A stretch of DNA of 64,000 nucleotides from Alteromonas portus (GTDB taxonomy: Bacteria > Pseudomonadota > Gammaproteobacteria > Enterobacterales > Alteromonadaceae), in assembly GCF_005117025.1 (NCBI RefSeq), contig NZ_SWCO01000005.1, positions 124,001-188,000 of the forward strand, given 5' to 3'. A program made the position numbers and the translations under genes. The notes beneath the pieces are model-generated. The model made no database searches. It worked only from the letters and a program-made list of their open reading frames with translations, and was not told the DNA's origin. Shown here in pieces: positions 18,341 through 27,152 of the stretch (position 1 is the first letter of the stretch; each line of letters opens with the position of its first letter).

Positions 18341-19513
18341 TTACTTCGACTCAATAAGCCTTATCCAGTGGTTAAACACCCCTAAGTTTGCCAGTATTAT
18401 TTTCACACACATTAGGATAGGTACAGCAAGCAGCACACCAATTACGCCCCACAACCAACCTGTTATTGCTATCCAAATTATAATAATGAGTGGGTTAAGC
18501 TGCATACTTCGTCCTAAAACAGCCGGTGTGATCAACTGAGACTCGGTGATATTTAAAATAAGAAAGACCCCCGCGGGTAAAAATAGACTACTTGTAAGCC
18601 CAAACTGAACGAGCCCCACAACAAGAAGTACAACGCAGCTTGCAACGCCACCTAAATAGGGTACGAAGTTCATTAAAGCGACTAGTGCCCCCCACAATAA
18701 GGCATCTTCGATACCAAAGTAATGAAATGCGCCTGCAGTAGCCAGCCCTAAACAAGTATTTATAATACTAATCGTTACTATGTATGAAGAGAGTTCTCGT
18801 TGAATTTGATCGACTAACACTAATGCTCGTCTTTTATCCGTAACCACGGGGAAGTCTCTAATGAAAACATGAAACAGGTTAGGACCAAAAACTAACAAGA
18901 AAAAAATTAATACTACACAGCCCAGAATTTGCGCTAATAAAAACGGCGCGCTGCTGAAAAGCGTTAAACCCATATCAATGCCGGTCTGCTTAATTTTGTC
19001 TGTTACTGAATTTGTTTTATCAGACTGAGTCACTGGCGTATCGGGTTCATCCTTGTCGCCAAACCAATCAAAAATCGAAGACTCTCTTTCTTCGGGCTCG
19101 GTCTCGGGAGGAGGTGGAGGGGTAGTAAAGGCGTCAATACTGCTACTAATTTCTTCTATTTCTTCTGTTATTTCGGCAGCTATTTTAGGAAGGGAGTGTA
19201 GCCAACGTTCAGCAGGCTCAGCGAGCTGTACTGACAACAAAGTAAAAGGGGCTACCAACAGTACTATTAGAGCGCCAGCCGAAATTGTCCGTGGCACATA
19301 TACCTTTCTAGCGATGGCGACAAGTGGGCTTAACAGTAAGGCTATAAAAGCTGAAAAGAACAGTGGAATTAGAAGTGATTTCGCTAAATACATGGTGTAA
19401 ATAAAAGCGAAGATTACTAAGGTGTTAAGCAATTTAGTTTGCTTGGCTATTTTAGGGTAAGCGCCAGTTAAATTCTTTTTTTGTTTTTCATTGATAGAGC
19501 CAGCGTTATCCAT
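18341..19513 (-). CDS. AI-2E family (TqsA/PerM-like) transporter
   Basis: A 390-residue polytopic inner-membrane protein. The paired N-terminal helices (LLIPLFFSAFIALLLSPLV), the C-terminal block with WGALVALMNFVPYLGG, ESQLITPAVLGRSMQLNP and WGVIGVLLAVPIL are those of the AI-2E/UPF0118 family. Members export small molecules or move ions; the substrate here is unknown. An unusual feature is a low-complexity proline and acidic insert (about residues 128-170, TTPPPPPETEPEERES and more) in the soluble segment after the first helices. CAAAGGCTAAGAC precedes the ATG. Confidence 0.85.
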   Translation of the reverse strand: MDNAGSINEKQKKNLTGAYPKIAKQTKLLNTLVIFAFIYTMYLAKSLLIPLFFSAFIALLLSPLVAIARKVYVPRTISAGALIVLLVAPFTLLSVQLAEPAERWLHSLPKIAAEITEEIEEISSSIDAFTTPPPPPETEPEERESSIFDWFGDKDEPDTPVTQSDKTNSVTDKIKQTGIDMGLTLFSSAPFLLAQILGCVVLIFFLLVFGPNLFHVFIRDFPVVTDKRRALVLVDQIQRELSSYIVTISIINTCLGLATAGAFHYFGIEDALLWGALVALMNFVPYLGGVASCVVLLVVGLVQFGLTSSLFLPAGVFLILNITESQLITPAVLGRSMQLNPLIIIIWIAITGWLWGVIGVLLAVPILMCVKIILANLGVFNHWIRLIESK

Positions 19514-19799
19514 GTCTTAGCCTTTGGTGAGAAGCGTTTTTCACGCATATGTTGGTGTGGTTTCGGTATAAATATTACGAAAATTTCATGTTTAAAGTTC
19601 AGTGCTAAGTATTACGAAACGAAAGAGTAAACTCCAACAGATAAGGTTTTAAAACAGTAGCTAAGAACTCATAACCTCTTAAATATATAGTCGCAACCAT
19701 GAGCTTTCTTATCCTTCTTAGTCATCTTTGTGTGATCTGTATAGACAAGTAAAGCACTATTAAAAGCATACATGGATTATTGTCTTATGGAGAGGGCTA

Positions 19800-20888
19800 A
19801 TGCCTCGTATTACTCGTCGTCATTTTCTTCAAATAGCGGGTTCGGGTTTACTCGTTGCTCACAGCCCTTTTTTACTTGCTCAGCCTGCTAAAAAGAAACT
19901 AGGCGTAGCCTTGCTTGGTTTGGGCAATTACAGCACAAATTTATTAGCGCCTGCGCTACAGCACACTGAGTATTGTGAGCTGCGAGGCATCATCACAGGT
20001 AGCGAAGAAAAAATTCCCAAGTGGCAAAGAAAGTACGGCATAAAAGACGCCAACGTATATACATACGGTTCTATGGCTGAGATTGCTGATAATGATGATA
20101 TTGACGTTATCTATGTTGTAACGCCCACAGGTACGCACAAACACTTTGCTGTGCAGGCTGCAAATACTGGAAAGCACGTTTGGTGTGAAAAGCCAATGGC
20201 GATGGATAGTGAGGAGTGCCAAGCTATCATCGACGCCTGTAATAAAAATGGTGTGACTTTGTCTATCGGCTATCGCATGCAGCACGAACCTAATACCCGC
20301 GCATTTCATCAGTATCTAAAAACGAAACCTTATGGGAATATAACGGCAGTATCAAGCTTTGCGGGTTATGCCGGGCAGGGTAGGGCGGCAGACAACTGGC
20401 GCATGAAAAAGCATATGGGAGGCGGTGCCCTTTATGACATGGGCGTTTATGCAATAAACAGCGCGCGCTTCCTAACTGGGCGAGAGCCTTTGTCTGTTAC
20501 CGGTAGCCATCCTCCACAGCGCTTCCCAAACAAGTTCACCGAGGTTGATGAAACTACTTTATTTACCATGGACTTTGGTGACGGGCTGGTGGCCGATTGC
20601 GGCACTAGCGTAGTAAAAGGGTTTAATTATTTCAAAGCGGACTGTGAAGACGGTTGGTATCAGTTAAAACCTATGCAGAGCTACAACGGTGTAACGGGGA
20701 CAACTTCTGACGGGAAAACACTGCAACCTATTGACGGAATGCAGCAAACGCTTCAAATGGATAACGACGCTTTAGCCATATTAACGGGTCGCCCGCCTAT
20801 GGTAAGCGGTAGCGAAGGGCTTGCTGATATTGAGATTGTTAACGCCATATTTGAAGCGGCGAAAACGGGTCAAACAGTTAGGCTGTAA
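19800..20888 (+). CDS. Tat-exported Gfo/Idh/MocA family oxidoreductase
   Basis: 362 residues. The N-terminus has a twin-arginine signal (TRRHFLQIAG followed by a hydrophobic stretch and FLLAQPA), so the folded, cofactor-loaded enzyme is exported to the periplasm as in glucose-fructose oxidoreductase. The Rossmann domain begins LGVALLGLGNYS, and GKHVWCEKPMAM carries the family EKP motif. GGGALYDMGVYAINSARFLTG is in the C-terminal domain. It probably uses tightly bound NADP to oxidise or interconvert sugars; the substrate cannot be told. GGAGAGGGCTA precedes the start. It stands alone, convergent with the next gene. Confidence 0.88.
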   Translation: MPRITRRHFLQIAGSGLLVAHSPFLLAQPAKKKLGVALLGLGNYSTNLLAPALQHTEYCELRGIITGSEEKIPKWQRKYGIKDANVYTYGSMAEIADNDDIDVIYVVTPTGTHKHFAVQAANTGKHVWCEKPMAMDSEECQAIIDACNKNGVTLSIGYRMQHEPNTRAFHQYLKTKPYGNITAVSSFAGYAGQGRAADNWRMKKHMGGGALYDMGVYAINSARFLTGREPLSVTGSHPPQRFPNKFTEVDETTLFTMDFGDGLVADCGTSVVKGFNYFKADCEDGWYQLKPMQSYNGVTGTTSDGKTLQPIDGMQQTLQMDNDALAILTGRPPMVSGSEGLADIEIVNAIFEAAKTGQTVRL

Positions 20889-20910
20889 GGTTTTGCCACA
20901 AAGTTAACTA

Positions 20911-20972
20911 GGCTGAAGCGAATATCGTTAGTTAGTAGCTTACAAAGCGCTAAGTTAGGCATTCGCTTCGCC
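20911..20972. terminator. Possible hairpin between convergent genes
   Basis: GAAGCGAAT (20915-20923) pairs with ATTCGCTTC (20961-20969), and the stem can be extended by GGC/GCC. The loop is long (37 nt) and there is no T-run, so termination is uncertain. Confidence 0.35.
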
Positions 20973-21015
20973 CTGAAAGTACACAGCTTTAAACTTCAAT
21001 ACTTCCGTATTCTAA

Positions 21016-22089
21016 TTATTCCTCGGCTAGAGAATCGATTAGCGAGTTTAGCTTTTTCGCATCAGTTAATTCACTAAACCATGGGGTTATCTCTGCTCCG
21101 TGTATTAAACCTAGTATGGCCCCTAAAACAAAACCGCGATGCACGTTGTCACCGCCCACATTAGTGTTTGCTATAAGCGCTCTTTTCGGATTATCTGCAT
21201 AGCGGTATGCGAAATACAAAACAGCGGGCCACGCGTCTGAAATATAACACGCTGGCGAATACATGCGCCCTACAACTTCAATATCGCTTTTGTTCTTTGC
21301 CTTAAGCTCAGCCAAGTCCACCCCTGCTGACTTACTCGCAATCTCTTCTAGAATATCCTTGGGTGATTCATCTTGGCGGTGAACCAATTTGTATATCAGC
21401 CCTACATAGTAATTACAGACTGAAGCTAAGGACTCATCGGGATGAGTTAAATACAAATGTTCACGGCACAGGTGTTTGATATCGCTAAGCGCGGTATTTT
21501 TAGCAGCTTCTACTATCGCTAGAGGGGTTACTGATACAAATGCGCCTATTGAGGCTGTATCGTGGGTAACCGCTCCACATTTTTCTGCCGGAATGCCCTG
21601 TACGAGATTTGCGAAAAAACCTCTGTGATAAGACTCGGCATAGGTGTCTGGATGACTAGGCTCGTCAGCGCGCATAAAGCTAATATATTGGTTTAAAAAC
21701 TCGTTTGCATCATAGCTTTTAAGGGCACATGTTAGAACGATACGAGCACAGTGGGCATTAAGCGTATTTTCACCTGCTTTCATTCCCTGATGGTAATGAA
21801 CGTTGTCTTTACCCCAGTACTGTCTTTTTCCTTTTAGAATGACCTCACCCACTATCTCTTTTTGGCTAGCTGATGCTTTGTTTGCCCGTCCACCTTTTTG
21901 CGTGGAGTGTAGCGACATTATTGAAGAGGGATGAAAGGATGGCGCATCCTCAAATTGTTCTATTCCTAATGGGAATGCTTTATAGATATCAGCTGGGTTG
22001 TAAAACCAGTGCACTGGCATAGCGAGTGCGTCGCCGACAAATGCGTTTTTAAGTGCTGCTCTTGCGCGTTCTATGATTAATGAAGCCAT
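21016..22089 (-). CDS. ADP-ribosylglycohydrolase-like protein with altered metal motifs
   Basis: 357 residues. ALKNAFVGDALAMPVHWFY, followed near the C-terminus by NTNVGGDNVHRGFVLGAILG, marks the all-alpha ADP-ribosylglycohydrolase/J1-crystallin family. In active enzymes the N-terminal metal motif reads like TDDTxM and the C-terminal one GGDTDT. Here the first position is filled by a KAGENTLNAH-type segment and the second by GGDNVHR, so the two-metal site is not conventional. It may act on a different substrate or be non-catalytic. GAGAGGAAAG precedes the ATG. No toxin or transferase lies beside it. Confidence 0.75.
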   Translation of the reverse strand: MASLIIERARAALKNAFVGDALAMPVHWFYNPADIYKAFPLGIEQFEDAPSFHPSSIMSLHSTQKGGRANKASASQKEIVGEVILKGKRQYWGKDNVHYHQGMKAGENTLNAHCARIVLTCALKSYDANEFLNQYISFMRADEPSHPDTYAESYHRGFFANLVQGIPAEKCGAVTHDTASIGAFVSVTPLAIVEAAKNTALSDIKHLCREHLYLTHPDESLASVCNYYVGLIYKLVHRQDESPKDILEEIASKSAGVDLAELKAKNKSDIEVVGRMYSPACYISDAWPAVLYFAYRYADNPKRALIANTNVGGDNVHRGFVLGAILGLIHGAEITPWFSELTDAKKLNSLIDSLAEE

Positions 22090-22179
22090 CTTTCCTCTCG
22101 CCTGCCAACTAACTCATTTGGATGGGTATGCGTGTATTAACTCATTTAATTTACGCTCAAATGGCTAAAAATGATCGAT

Positions 22180-22968
22180 TTAATGCTCGTCAAACAATGA
22201 CTTGTTGCGGATATATTTCCGCATGTAGTGGTAGGTAATAGGGCGCAACAACCAGCTTTTAAGAGACATTAAAAATCGCCTGTGGGTAGGCGTGTTTTCA
22301 TAAATTTTATCATCATGCAGCCACAGCATTTTACCCACATGCCAGAAGTAAAAAGGGAAGGGAGGCATAAAGGTAATAACGTCTAGGTCGCAGCAAATGC
22401 GATACGTTCGATGGTTTAACAAGTAATGCTTGTACCAAGAGCGGGTGCCAACAGCAGGTTGCCCAAAGGTAACCACTCTTTTTACTGACTTAGGGAACCG
22501 TCTTTCGAAATAATCGGCCATGAGCACGGCGACCGCGCCACCGGATGAGTGACCGATAAATGAAAACCGTTTGCCTTGTGCACGAAGTGGCTCTAATACT
22601 TTTACGAGTAGTTCTCTGAGCGGTAAGGCGTCATCAGAGGTTTTTGTACTTGAGTACATTGGCTGCGCAAGCAATCGGGCAAACCCCCAGTGGACAAAGA
22701 AATTTCTATTTAATTGGTGCAATTTATAGGGTATGAAAAACAGGTTGGCAAACCAATCTTTGAAGCCTAACGAACCGCGAAAAACGATGATGACTTCTTT
22801 TTTGTTCTCAACCCACAATATCCTTACGCTCATTCTACCGTATTTATCGACAAGATGACGTTCATGAAAAGGATCTAGTATTTTTTCGTATTGCGCGTCG
22901 GCGTCGGGGTAGGCGAGTTGACAGAGGATGGCATATCGTTCGTATTGATAGCGTTTCAATTTCTTCAT
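22180..22968 (-). CDS. Class 3 lipase (alpha/beta hydrolase)
   Basis: 262 residues with no signal peptide. IIVFRGSLGFKDWFANL is the oxyanion-side segment of class 3 lipases and FSFIGHSSGGAVAVLMA the nucleophile elbow with Ser in GHSSG. CDLDVITFMPP supplies the likely catalytic Asp, and a histidine near the C-terminus (LWLHDD or THRRF) the third residue. Members hydrolyse acylglycerols or lysophospholipids. The absence of an export signal suggests a cytoplasmic or membrane-associated enzyme. Its 3' end lies 90 nt from the start of the next minus-strand gene, with no shared function apparent. Confidence 0.85.
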   Translation of the reverse strand: MKKLKRYQYERYAILCQLAYPDADAQYEKILDPFHERHLVDKYGRMSVRILWVENKKEVIIVFRGSLGFKDWFANLFFIPYKLHQLNRNFFVHWGFARLLAQPMYSSTKTSDDALPLRELLVKVLEPLRAQGKRFSFIGHSSGGAVAVLMADYFERRFPKSVKRVVTFGQPAVGTRSWYKHYLLNHRTYRICCDLDVITFMPPFPFYFWHVGKMLWLHDDKIYENTPTHRRFLMSLKSWLLRPITYHYMRKYIRNKSLFDEH

Positions 22969-23162
22969 GAAAACTCATATCGGAGCAATGTGCATTTTGA
23001 AATAGTGCTTTTGACGGCACTTTCAGAGAACCTTATACGCTATAGGATATTTATTTCAGAGATATGACGGCGAGAAATATTTGAATAAATTTAGAATGGT
23101 TGGCTCTATGTGTGGGCATACCGATAATCATAGAGCCTAAAATCAGTTCTTAATTTCTATGC

Positions 23163-23519
23163 TTAGTCTACAATCTCAGCTGCAACAACAGAGATTTCTA
23201 CAAGCAGTGCCTCGCGTGCCATATCGGCAGTAACACAAGCTCGCGCTGGAGCATAACCCTCTGGTACCCAGTTATCCCATACCTCATTCATTTTCGCAAA
23301 ATCATCCATGGTTTTAAGGTAAATGGTCGCTGAAAGCATATGCTTTCTATCGCTTCCCGCTTGAACAAGTAAGCTATCCACTTTATCAAGCATGGTTTGA
23401 GTTTGGTGGGTAATATCTTGCGTGGCATCTGCACATACTTGCCCGCATAAGTAGATAACGCCATTGTGCTTCACAATGCGACTCATGCGCTGCTTGGTTT
23501 CCATTCGTTCAATGTTCAT
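23163..23519 (-). CDS. RidA/YjgF-family enamine/imine deaminase-like protein
   Basis: 118 residues from the ATG at 23519 ([14 protein letters not shown]). The fold markers are [27 protein letters not shown] and [19 protein letters not shown]. The arginine in PARACV sits where the substrate-carboxylate-binding arginine of RidA enzymes lies, so deaminase activity on reactive 2-aminoacrylate-like intermediates is plausible. It probably acts in the cytoplasm as a trimer, as known for the family. It is a single gene preceded by AAGGC. Confidence 0.85.
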   Translation of the reverse strand: MNIERMETKQRMSRIVKHNGVIYLCGQVCADATQDITHQTQTMLDKVDSLLVQAGSDRKHMLSATIYLKTMDDFAKMNEVWDNWVPEGYAPARACVTADMAREALLVEISVVAAEIVD

Positions 23520-23741
23520 CAATTAAAGCCTTTTTGGGAATTTAGGGGGGAATGTTGAGCGACTTTAATTGGTTTGGTGGGGGACTTCAATTGTTAGGCA
23601 GTACCAAATGAAGTATTGATTAAATAAATGTTCCGGTATGGGTACATCATGAAAATATTGCAATCCACTAGGAAGTCTATCCGTTTCATTCCTCGTCTAT
23701 CGGACTATAATAAGTCTATATTTAGACCAATAGAGATTGTC

Positions 23742-23969
23742 ATGAAAACTCAAACTGTATCTTACATTAAGGAACATGCGAATCATCTGGAATTGGATAA
23801 TCCCATTTTGGTCACGCAAAATGGCAAGCCAAAGTATGTTATTCAGGATGCGAATGACTACGAAGAACAGCAAAAAACTATAACATTATTAAAACTCATA
23901 AACTTGTCAGAACGCAGTGCGCGACAGAACGGGCTATTTGATCTGGATGAAGCATTTGACGACGATTGA
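23742..23969 (+). CDS. Type II antitoxin, Phd/YefM family
   Basis: The frame is open for another 114 nt upstream, but the ATG at 23742 (AGAGATTGTC upstream) gives a 75-residue protein of family size. MKTQTVSYIKEHANHLELDN followed by PILVTQNGKPKYVIQDANDY is the Phd/YefM DNA-binding N-domain; the acidic C-terminus (LFDLDEAFDDD) would wrap the toxin. It should repress its own promoter together with the toxin encoded 33 nt downstream. The pair lies just outside the tRNA-Leu island boundary at 24446. Confidence 0.82.
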   Translation: MKTQTVSYIKEHANHLELDNPILVTQNGKPKYVIQDANDYEEQQKTITLLKLINLSERSARQNGLFDLDEAFDDD

Positions 23970-24002
23970 ATATAGCATAAAAATGACACCGGTTTTTAAA
24001 CT

Positions 24003-24302
24003 TTGCTTGAAAAACTGGATGCCTTTTTAACCAGAAAATTTAATCACAATGTTGCAAACGAGGCCAAGCGAGCTATCAAATCAAAAGTTAAGTCTCAACT
24101 CTATGGAAATCCGTATTCTGCGCCTCATAGCGACAGGCTCCTGGAATTAGGGTTAACCGAATACAGGCAGCTTCTTGTCGATAGTCATAATGTGGTGCTT
24201 TACCGAGTTGAAGAGTCTACAAAGACAGTCATTCTTCTTCTAGTTTTTGATTCTAGACAAGATCTGAAAAAGCTTTTGTTTAAAGTTAATTTACTCGTCT
24301 GA
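24003..24302 (+). CDS. RelE/ParE-superfamily toxin, start uncertain or frameshifted
   Basis: The open frame runs from a TTG at 24003 and gives 99 residues. The C-terminal half (LTEYRQLLVDSHNVVLYRV, VILLLVFDSRQDL) has the beta-sheet core of ParE/RelE toxins. There is no ribosome-binding site before the TTG, and an in-frame TAA lies six bases upstream. An ATG at 23983, in the frame one base different, would encode MTPVFKL, just what the missing first beta-strand should look like, then runs into a stop. The gene may therefore carry a one-base loss near 24001-24005 and be inactive, or use the weak TTG. It follows the antitoxin gene. Confidence 0.6.
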   Translation: MLEKLDAFLTRKFNHNVANEAKRAIKSKVKSQLYGNPYSAPHSDRLLELGLTEYRQLLVDSHNVVLYRVEESTKTVILLLVFDSRQDLKKLLFKVNLLV

Positions 24303-24527
24303 TTTACCCCAAATTAATAGAACAGGATAAATACTGATCCCCCGGTTATGGGGTAGAGCCGCTTTTGTCAGGTAGGTTATCTTTCTTTTAGACACAAAAA
24401 AAACGACTCTCGCCGGTTTCAGTATCTACTTCTACAAAGAAGAGATGGTACCAGTGGGCGGGCTTTGATTGGACCGACACTCGGCCGACACGCTTGCGTG
24501 GCGATTTACTGAGCTTCAGATACAAAA

Positions 24528-24549
24528 AAACCAACTGAAAAGTTGGTTT
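24528..24549 (-). terminator. Terminator after the truncated tRNA-Leu
   Basis: AAACCAACT (24528-24536) and AGTTGGTTT (24541-24549) form a 9-bp stem with a GAAA tetraloop. On the minus strand an A7 tract of the plus strand becomes the T-run. It corresponds to the terminator of the intact tRNA-Leu at 36144-36170. Confidence 0.75.
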
Positions 24550-24555
24550 AATGTT

Positions 24556-24610
24556 TGGTACCAGTGGGCGGACTTGAACCGCCACGCTATCGCTAGCAAC
24601 GGAATTTGAA
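24556..24610 (-). pseudogene. Truncated tRNA-Leu (3' half only)
   Basis: On the minus strand the sequence from TTCAAATTCCG through the variable arm (GCTAGCGATAGC), the T arm (GGCGGTTCAAGTCCGCC) and CACTGGTACCA matches the 3' half of the tRNA-Leu at 36200-36286. The D arm and 5' acceptor strand are missing, and the neighbouring sequence cannot replace them. Break at the anticodon loop is a common crossover point for tRNA-targeting integrases. Confidence 0.8.
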
Positions 24611-25043
24611 AAGATACTGCATTCTTTTGTATTTAAAAATCAATAAGTTAAAGCATGTTGAAAAACTTTGCAAATTCTTTGCATGGATGGGGTGTTTCAA
24701 TAGTCATGAGTTAGCTCAGAATCCAACTGGACATCAGCAGAGGAAGTGACTGTCCTATTTGCTGTCTTCTTCAAATAATGCTATCTCGAAAAATTGTCAT
24801 TAACTTAAAGTATCAAGACGTTTACCTTCAGGCCCATACTTCATCACCTTGACCCTTCGGGGCCTTGGCGTTAGTATTTCGCGGTTGTAAGTATTTATTT
24901 TCGAATAGTTCGAATTTTACATTCAAGCTATACATCAAAAGCAGGGCAAAGAAGTGCCGCGCTAAACAAACCTATGTTTTTGTAAACGTTTAATTATGTA
25001 AAGTTAGCAGTGCCGTTCTGGCCGATTGTTGAGGGAGATTAGT
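24611..25043. other. Gene-free left end of the island
   Basis: About 430 nt of AT-rich sequence between the truncated tRNA and the DeoR-type regulator. No convincing gene is seen. It should hold the promoter of the regulator gene; AAACGTTTAA near 24985 is a short palindrome that could be an operator. Confidence 0.4.
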
Positions 25044-25865
25044 TTGGTCAGATCGACTGGAAATAGTTCACTGAAGCGCCGATTACAAATTTTAGATGTA
25101 ATTCGCCAACAAACCGAAGTGAAAGTAGAGGCCTTAAGTCAGCAATTCTCGGTTTCTACGGTCACCATTCGTGGCGACCTCAACTATTTAGAAGAGCAGG
25201 GGTTTATAGTGCGCTCGTTTGGTAGCGCGAAATATAATCCTAACTCAAGCTCGTCCCAATCTTACCCAGTTGAAGCAACCTCGTCGTCTACAGTAAGTAA
25301 GGCTGATGAGACGTTTATAGCGCAGCTGGCCGCCAATAGCGCCGAAAGTGGCGATACGCTTTTTTTAGGCGCGAGTGAATTAACACATAAAATGGTGCCT
25401 TTTTTGGCGCTTCACGAAAGCTTGTCACTCATTGTAAATACCTATGAAATAGTTCCCACTGTGCAGCAATTTATTAACTGCGACCTACAAATATTGGGTG
25501 GTGCGGTGATTGATGACTGCACTGCGTTGGTAGGCCCTATTGCTGAACAAGCGGTGCGTCTGCAGTTAGTGAACAAGTGCTTCATTGAGTTTATGGGCGT
25601 AAACGAAGAGGGCTATCTTACCGTTAAAAATGCGGCTATGGCGCGGTTATATCGCGATGTTGTCAGTCATGCAGAAAAAAATATCGGCTTAATCTCACGT
25701 GTAGGTTTCTCTGCATGCGAAGGGTATCCTGTCTGTCGCTTAAGCGAACTGAGTACGCTCATTGTTAATTGCGATCTGGGGGATGAAGAGCTTGCGCTAC
25801 TTCAGCAAGCAGATATGTCAAATACCAGCACTCAGGGTAGTTATAATATATATAGTGGCGGTTAA
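25044..25865 (+). CDS. DeoR-family transcriptional regulator of the sugar cluster
   Basis: The start is taken as TTG at 25044, six nt after a strong GGGAG; an upstream TTG at 25026 lies before that site. The 273-residue product has an N-terminal helix-turn-helix (RRLQILDVIRQQTEVKVEAL and FSVSTVTIRGDLNYLEEQGF) and the C-terminal sugar-phosphate-sensing domain (GDTLFLGASEL, LSLIVNTYEIV, LQILGGAVIDDC). DeoR proteins usually repress sugar-catabolic operons until a phosphorylated sugar binds. It is the first gene of the island cargo, 40 nt before a PfkB kinase. TTTCGA-type repeats before the permease and second kinase genes are its likely operators. Confidence 0.87.
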   Translation: MVRSTGNSSLKRRLQILDVIRQQTEVKVEALSQQFSVSTVTIRGDLNYLEEQGFIVRSFGSAKYNPNSSSSQSYPVEATSSSTVSKADETFIAQLAANSAESGDTLFLGASELTHKMVPFLALHESLSLIVNTYEIVPTVQQFINCDLQILGGAVIDDCTALVGPIAEQAVRLQLVNKCFIEFMGVNEEGYLTVKNAAMARLYRDVVSHAEKNIGLISRVGFSACEGYPVCRLSELSTLIVNCDLGDEELALLQQADMSNTSTQGSYNIYSGG

Positions 25866-25905
25866 CTATTATGCGTACCTTAGGCAGTATAATAATGGAG
25901 TGTAA

Positions 25906-26847
25906 ATGAACAAAATTGTGACCATGGGCGAGATTTTAGTGGAAATTATGACGACAGAAGTCGGTCAAAGTTTTCGACAGCCGGGCGCATTAGCAGGCCC
26001 TTACCCTAGCGGTGCTCCGGCTATTTTTATTGACCAAGTAGCGAAGCTAAATCAACCTTGTGGCATTATCAGCAGCGTAGGTGACGACGACTTTGGTGCG
26101 CTTAATATGTTTCGGCTAAGTAACGATGGCGTCGATATCAGTGGTATTAGCGTTAACAAAAAAATTGCAACGGGTACGGCATTTGTTACTTATCAAAAAA
26201 ATGGCTCACGCGACTTTATTTTCAACTATACGAATAGCGCATGTGCACACTTTTCGCTAACCCCTTCGGCAAAGTTGTTACTTAAAAATTGTACACACTT
26301 CCATGTTATGGGGTCGTCTTTATTTTCGTTCCGTATTATTGACGAAATGAAAAAAGCGATTGAAATAGTGAAAAATAACGGTGGTTCTATTTCTTTCGAC
26401 CCTAATATCCGTAAAGAAATGCTAAAAATTCCTGAAATGCGTCAGGCGCTTAATTTCATTTTAGAGTATACAGATATATTTTTACCAAGTGGTGCCGATA
26501 TCTCTATGCTGACCAGCTCTAATAAAGAAAATGAAGCAATTGAGGAAATCCTTGATCTTGGCGTGCGCGAAATTGCGATTAAGCGTGGTCGTAACGGCGG
26601 CAGCTTCTATAACCGCAGTGAGCTAATATCACTTCCCCCTTTTGCCAGTGATGAGGTAGACCCTACAGGCGCTGGCGACTGTTTTGGCGCAGCTTTTGTG
26701 GTATGCCGTCTTAAGGGAATGTCACCAGAAGATTCACTACGATATGCGAATGCCGCAGGTGCGTTAGCGGTGGCACGAAAAGGCCCTATGGAAGGCACCT
26801 CTACCTTTTCCGAGCTTGATACTTTTATTGAGCGCTGCGCCAAATAA
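25906..26847 (+). CDS. PfkB-family sugar kinase (first copy)
   Basis: 313 residues. The ribokinase/PfkB fold is shown by MGEILVEIMTTEVGQSF and PYPSGAPAIFIDQVAKL at the N-terminus, the substrate lid region TGTAFVTYQKNGSRDFIFNY, and the C-terminal ATP/anion-hole motif DPTGAGDCFGAAFV, whose Asp is the catalytic base. It is clearly paralogous to the kinase at 30173, sharing GQSF, GPYPSGAPAIF and GTAFVTYQK. D-tagatose or a related ketohexose is the probable substrate, inferred from the PF08013 and SDR genes of the island. TGGAGTG precedes the ATG; a terminator follows the stop. Confidence 0.85.
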   Translation: MNKIVTMGEILVEIMTTEVGQSFRQPGALAGPYPSGAPAIFIDQVAKLNQPCGIISSVGDDDFGALNMFRLSNDGVDISGISVNKKIATGTAFVTYQKNGSRDFIFNYTNSACAHFSLTPSAKLLLKNCTHFHVMGSSLFSFRIIDEMKKAIEIVKNNGGSISFDPNIRKEMLKIPEMRQALNFILEYTDIFLPSGADISMLTSSNKENEAIEEILDLGVREIAIKRGRNGGSFYNRSELISLPPFASDEVDPTGAGDCFGAAFVVCRLKGMSPEDSLRYANAAGALAVARKGPMEGTSTFSELDTFIERCAK

Positions 26848-26866
26848 GCAACGGCAGCCATACACG

Positions 26867-26895
26867 GCCCAGTGACTAACCCTCACTGGGCTTTC
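26867..26895 (+). terminator. Terminator after the first kinase gene
   Basis: GCCCAGTGA (26867-26875) and TCACTGGGC (26883-26891) form a perfect 9-bp stem with a 7-nt loop, followed by TTTCTC. It separates the regulator/kinase unit from the permease gene. Confidence 0.75.
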
Positions 26896-27152
26896 TCGCT
26901 AAGTAATTGAAAAAGCTTAAGTATGGCTTGATTTCCCCTTACATCCCGAGCGGTAACAAACAGGCAAATGTATAAAGTGTGCTCACCACGTCTTTTTTAC
27001 TGCCTCTGCTTAGGCTCACCATTATCCTGCTGCCTATTTACTATCTCTTCGCTACTTCCTTACAACGTCACTGCGTGAAAATAATTAACCTATTAACCGC
27101 TGTAGACTCAAGCATATCTTGCTTTATTAACCTTTCGAGTGAAGGTTTTTGT

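Larger units (their letters stand above)
24446..24610 (-). repeat. Left boundary repeat of the island: degenerate tRNA end, terminator, truncated tRNA-Leu
   Basis: Read on the minus strand this stretch contains, in order, a 55-nt 3' half of tRNA-Leu (24610-24556, from the anticodon loop to CCA), a terminator (24549-24528) and a second degenerate tRNA 3' end (about 24464-24446). The same order recurs at 36286-36062 beside the intact tRNA-Leu. Both copies share the 16-mer TTGGACCGACACTCGG (24469-24484 and 36085-36100). This is the pattern expected of an attachment-site duplication. The 24303-24445 stretch before it holds only a weak further terminator-like repeat. Confidence 0.75.

Noticed and set aside
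23993..24005. Programmed -1 frameshift in the toxin gene at TTTAAAC
   Set aside because: The heptamer is not in the frame required for slippage from the ATG at 23983, and no downstream structure was seen; simple mutation or an alternative start fits better.
24388..24585. A 65-codon minus-strand frame at the island border
   Set aside because: It runs through the truncated tRNA, the terminator and the degenerate tRNA end, so it is not a protein gene.
24556..24610. A second functional tRNA-Leu
   Set aside because: Only the sequence from the anticodon loop to CCA is present; no 5' acceptor or D arm can be formed from the neighbouring bases.
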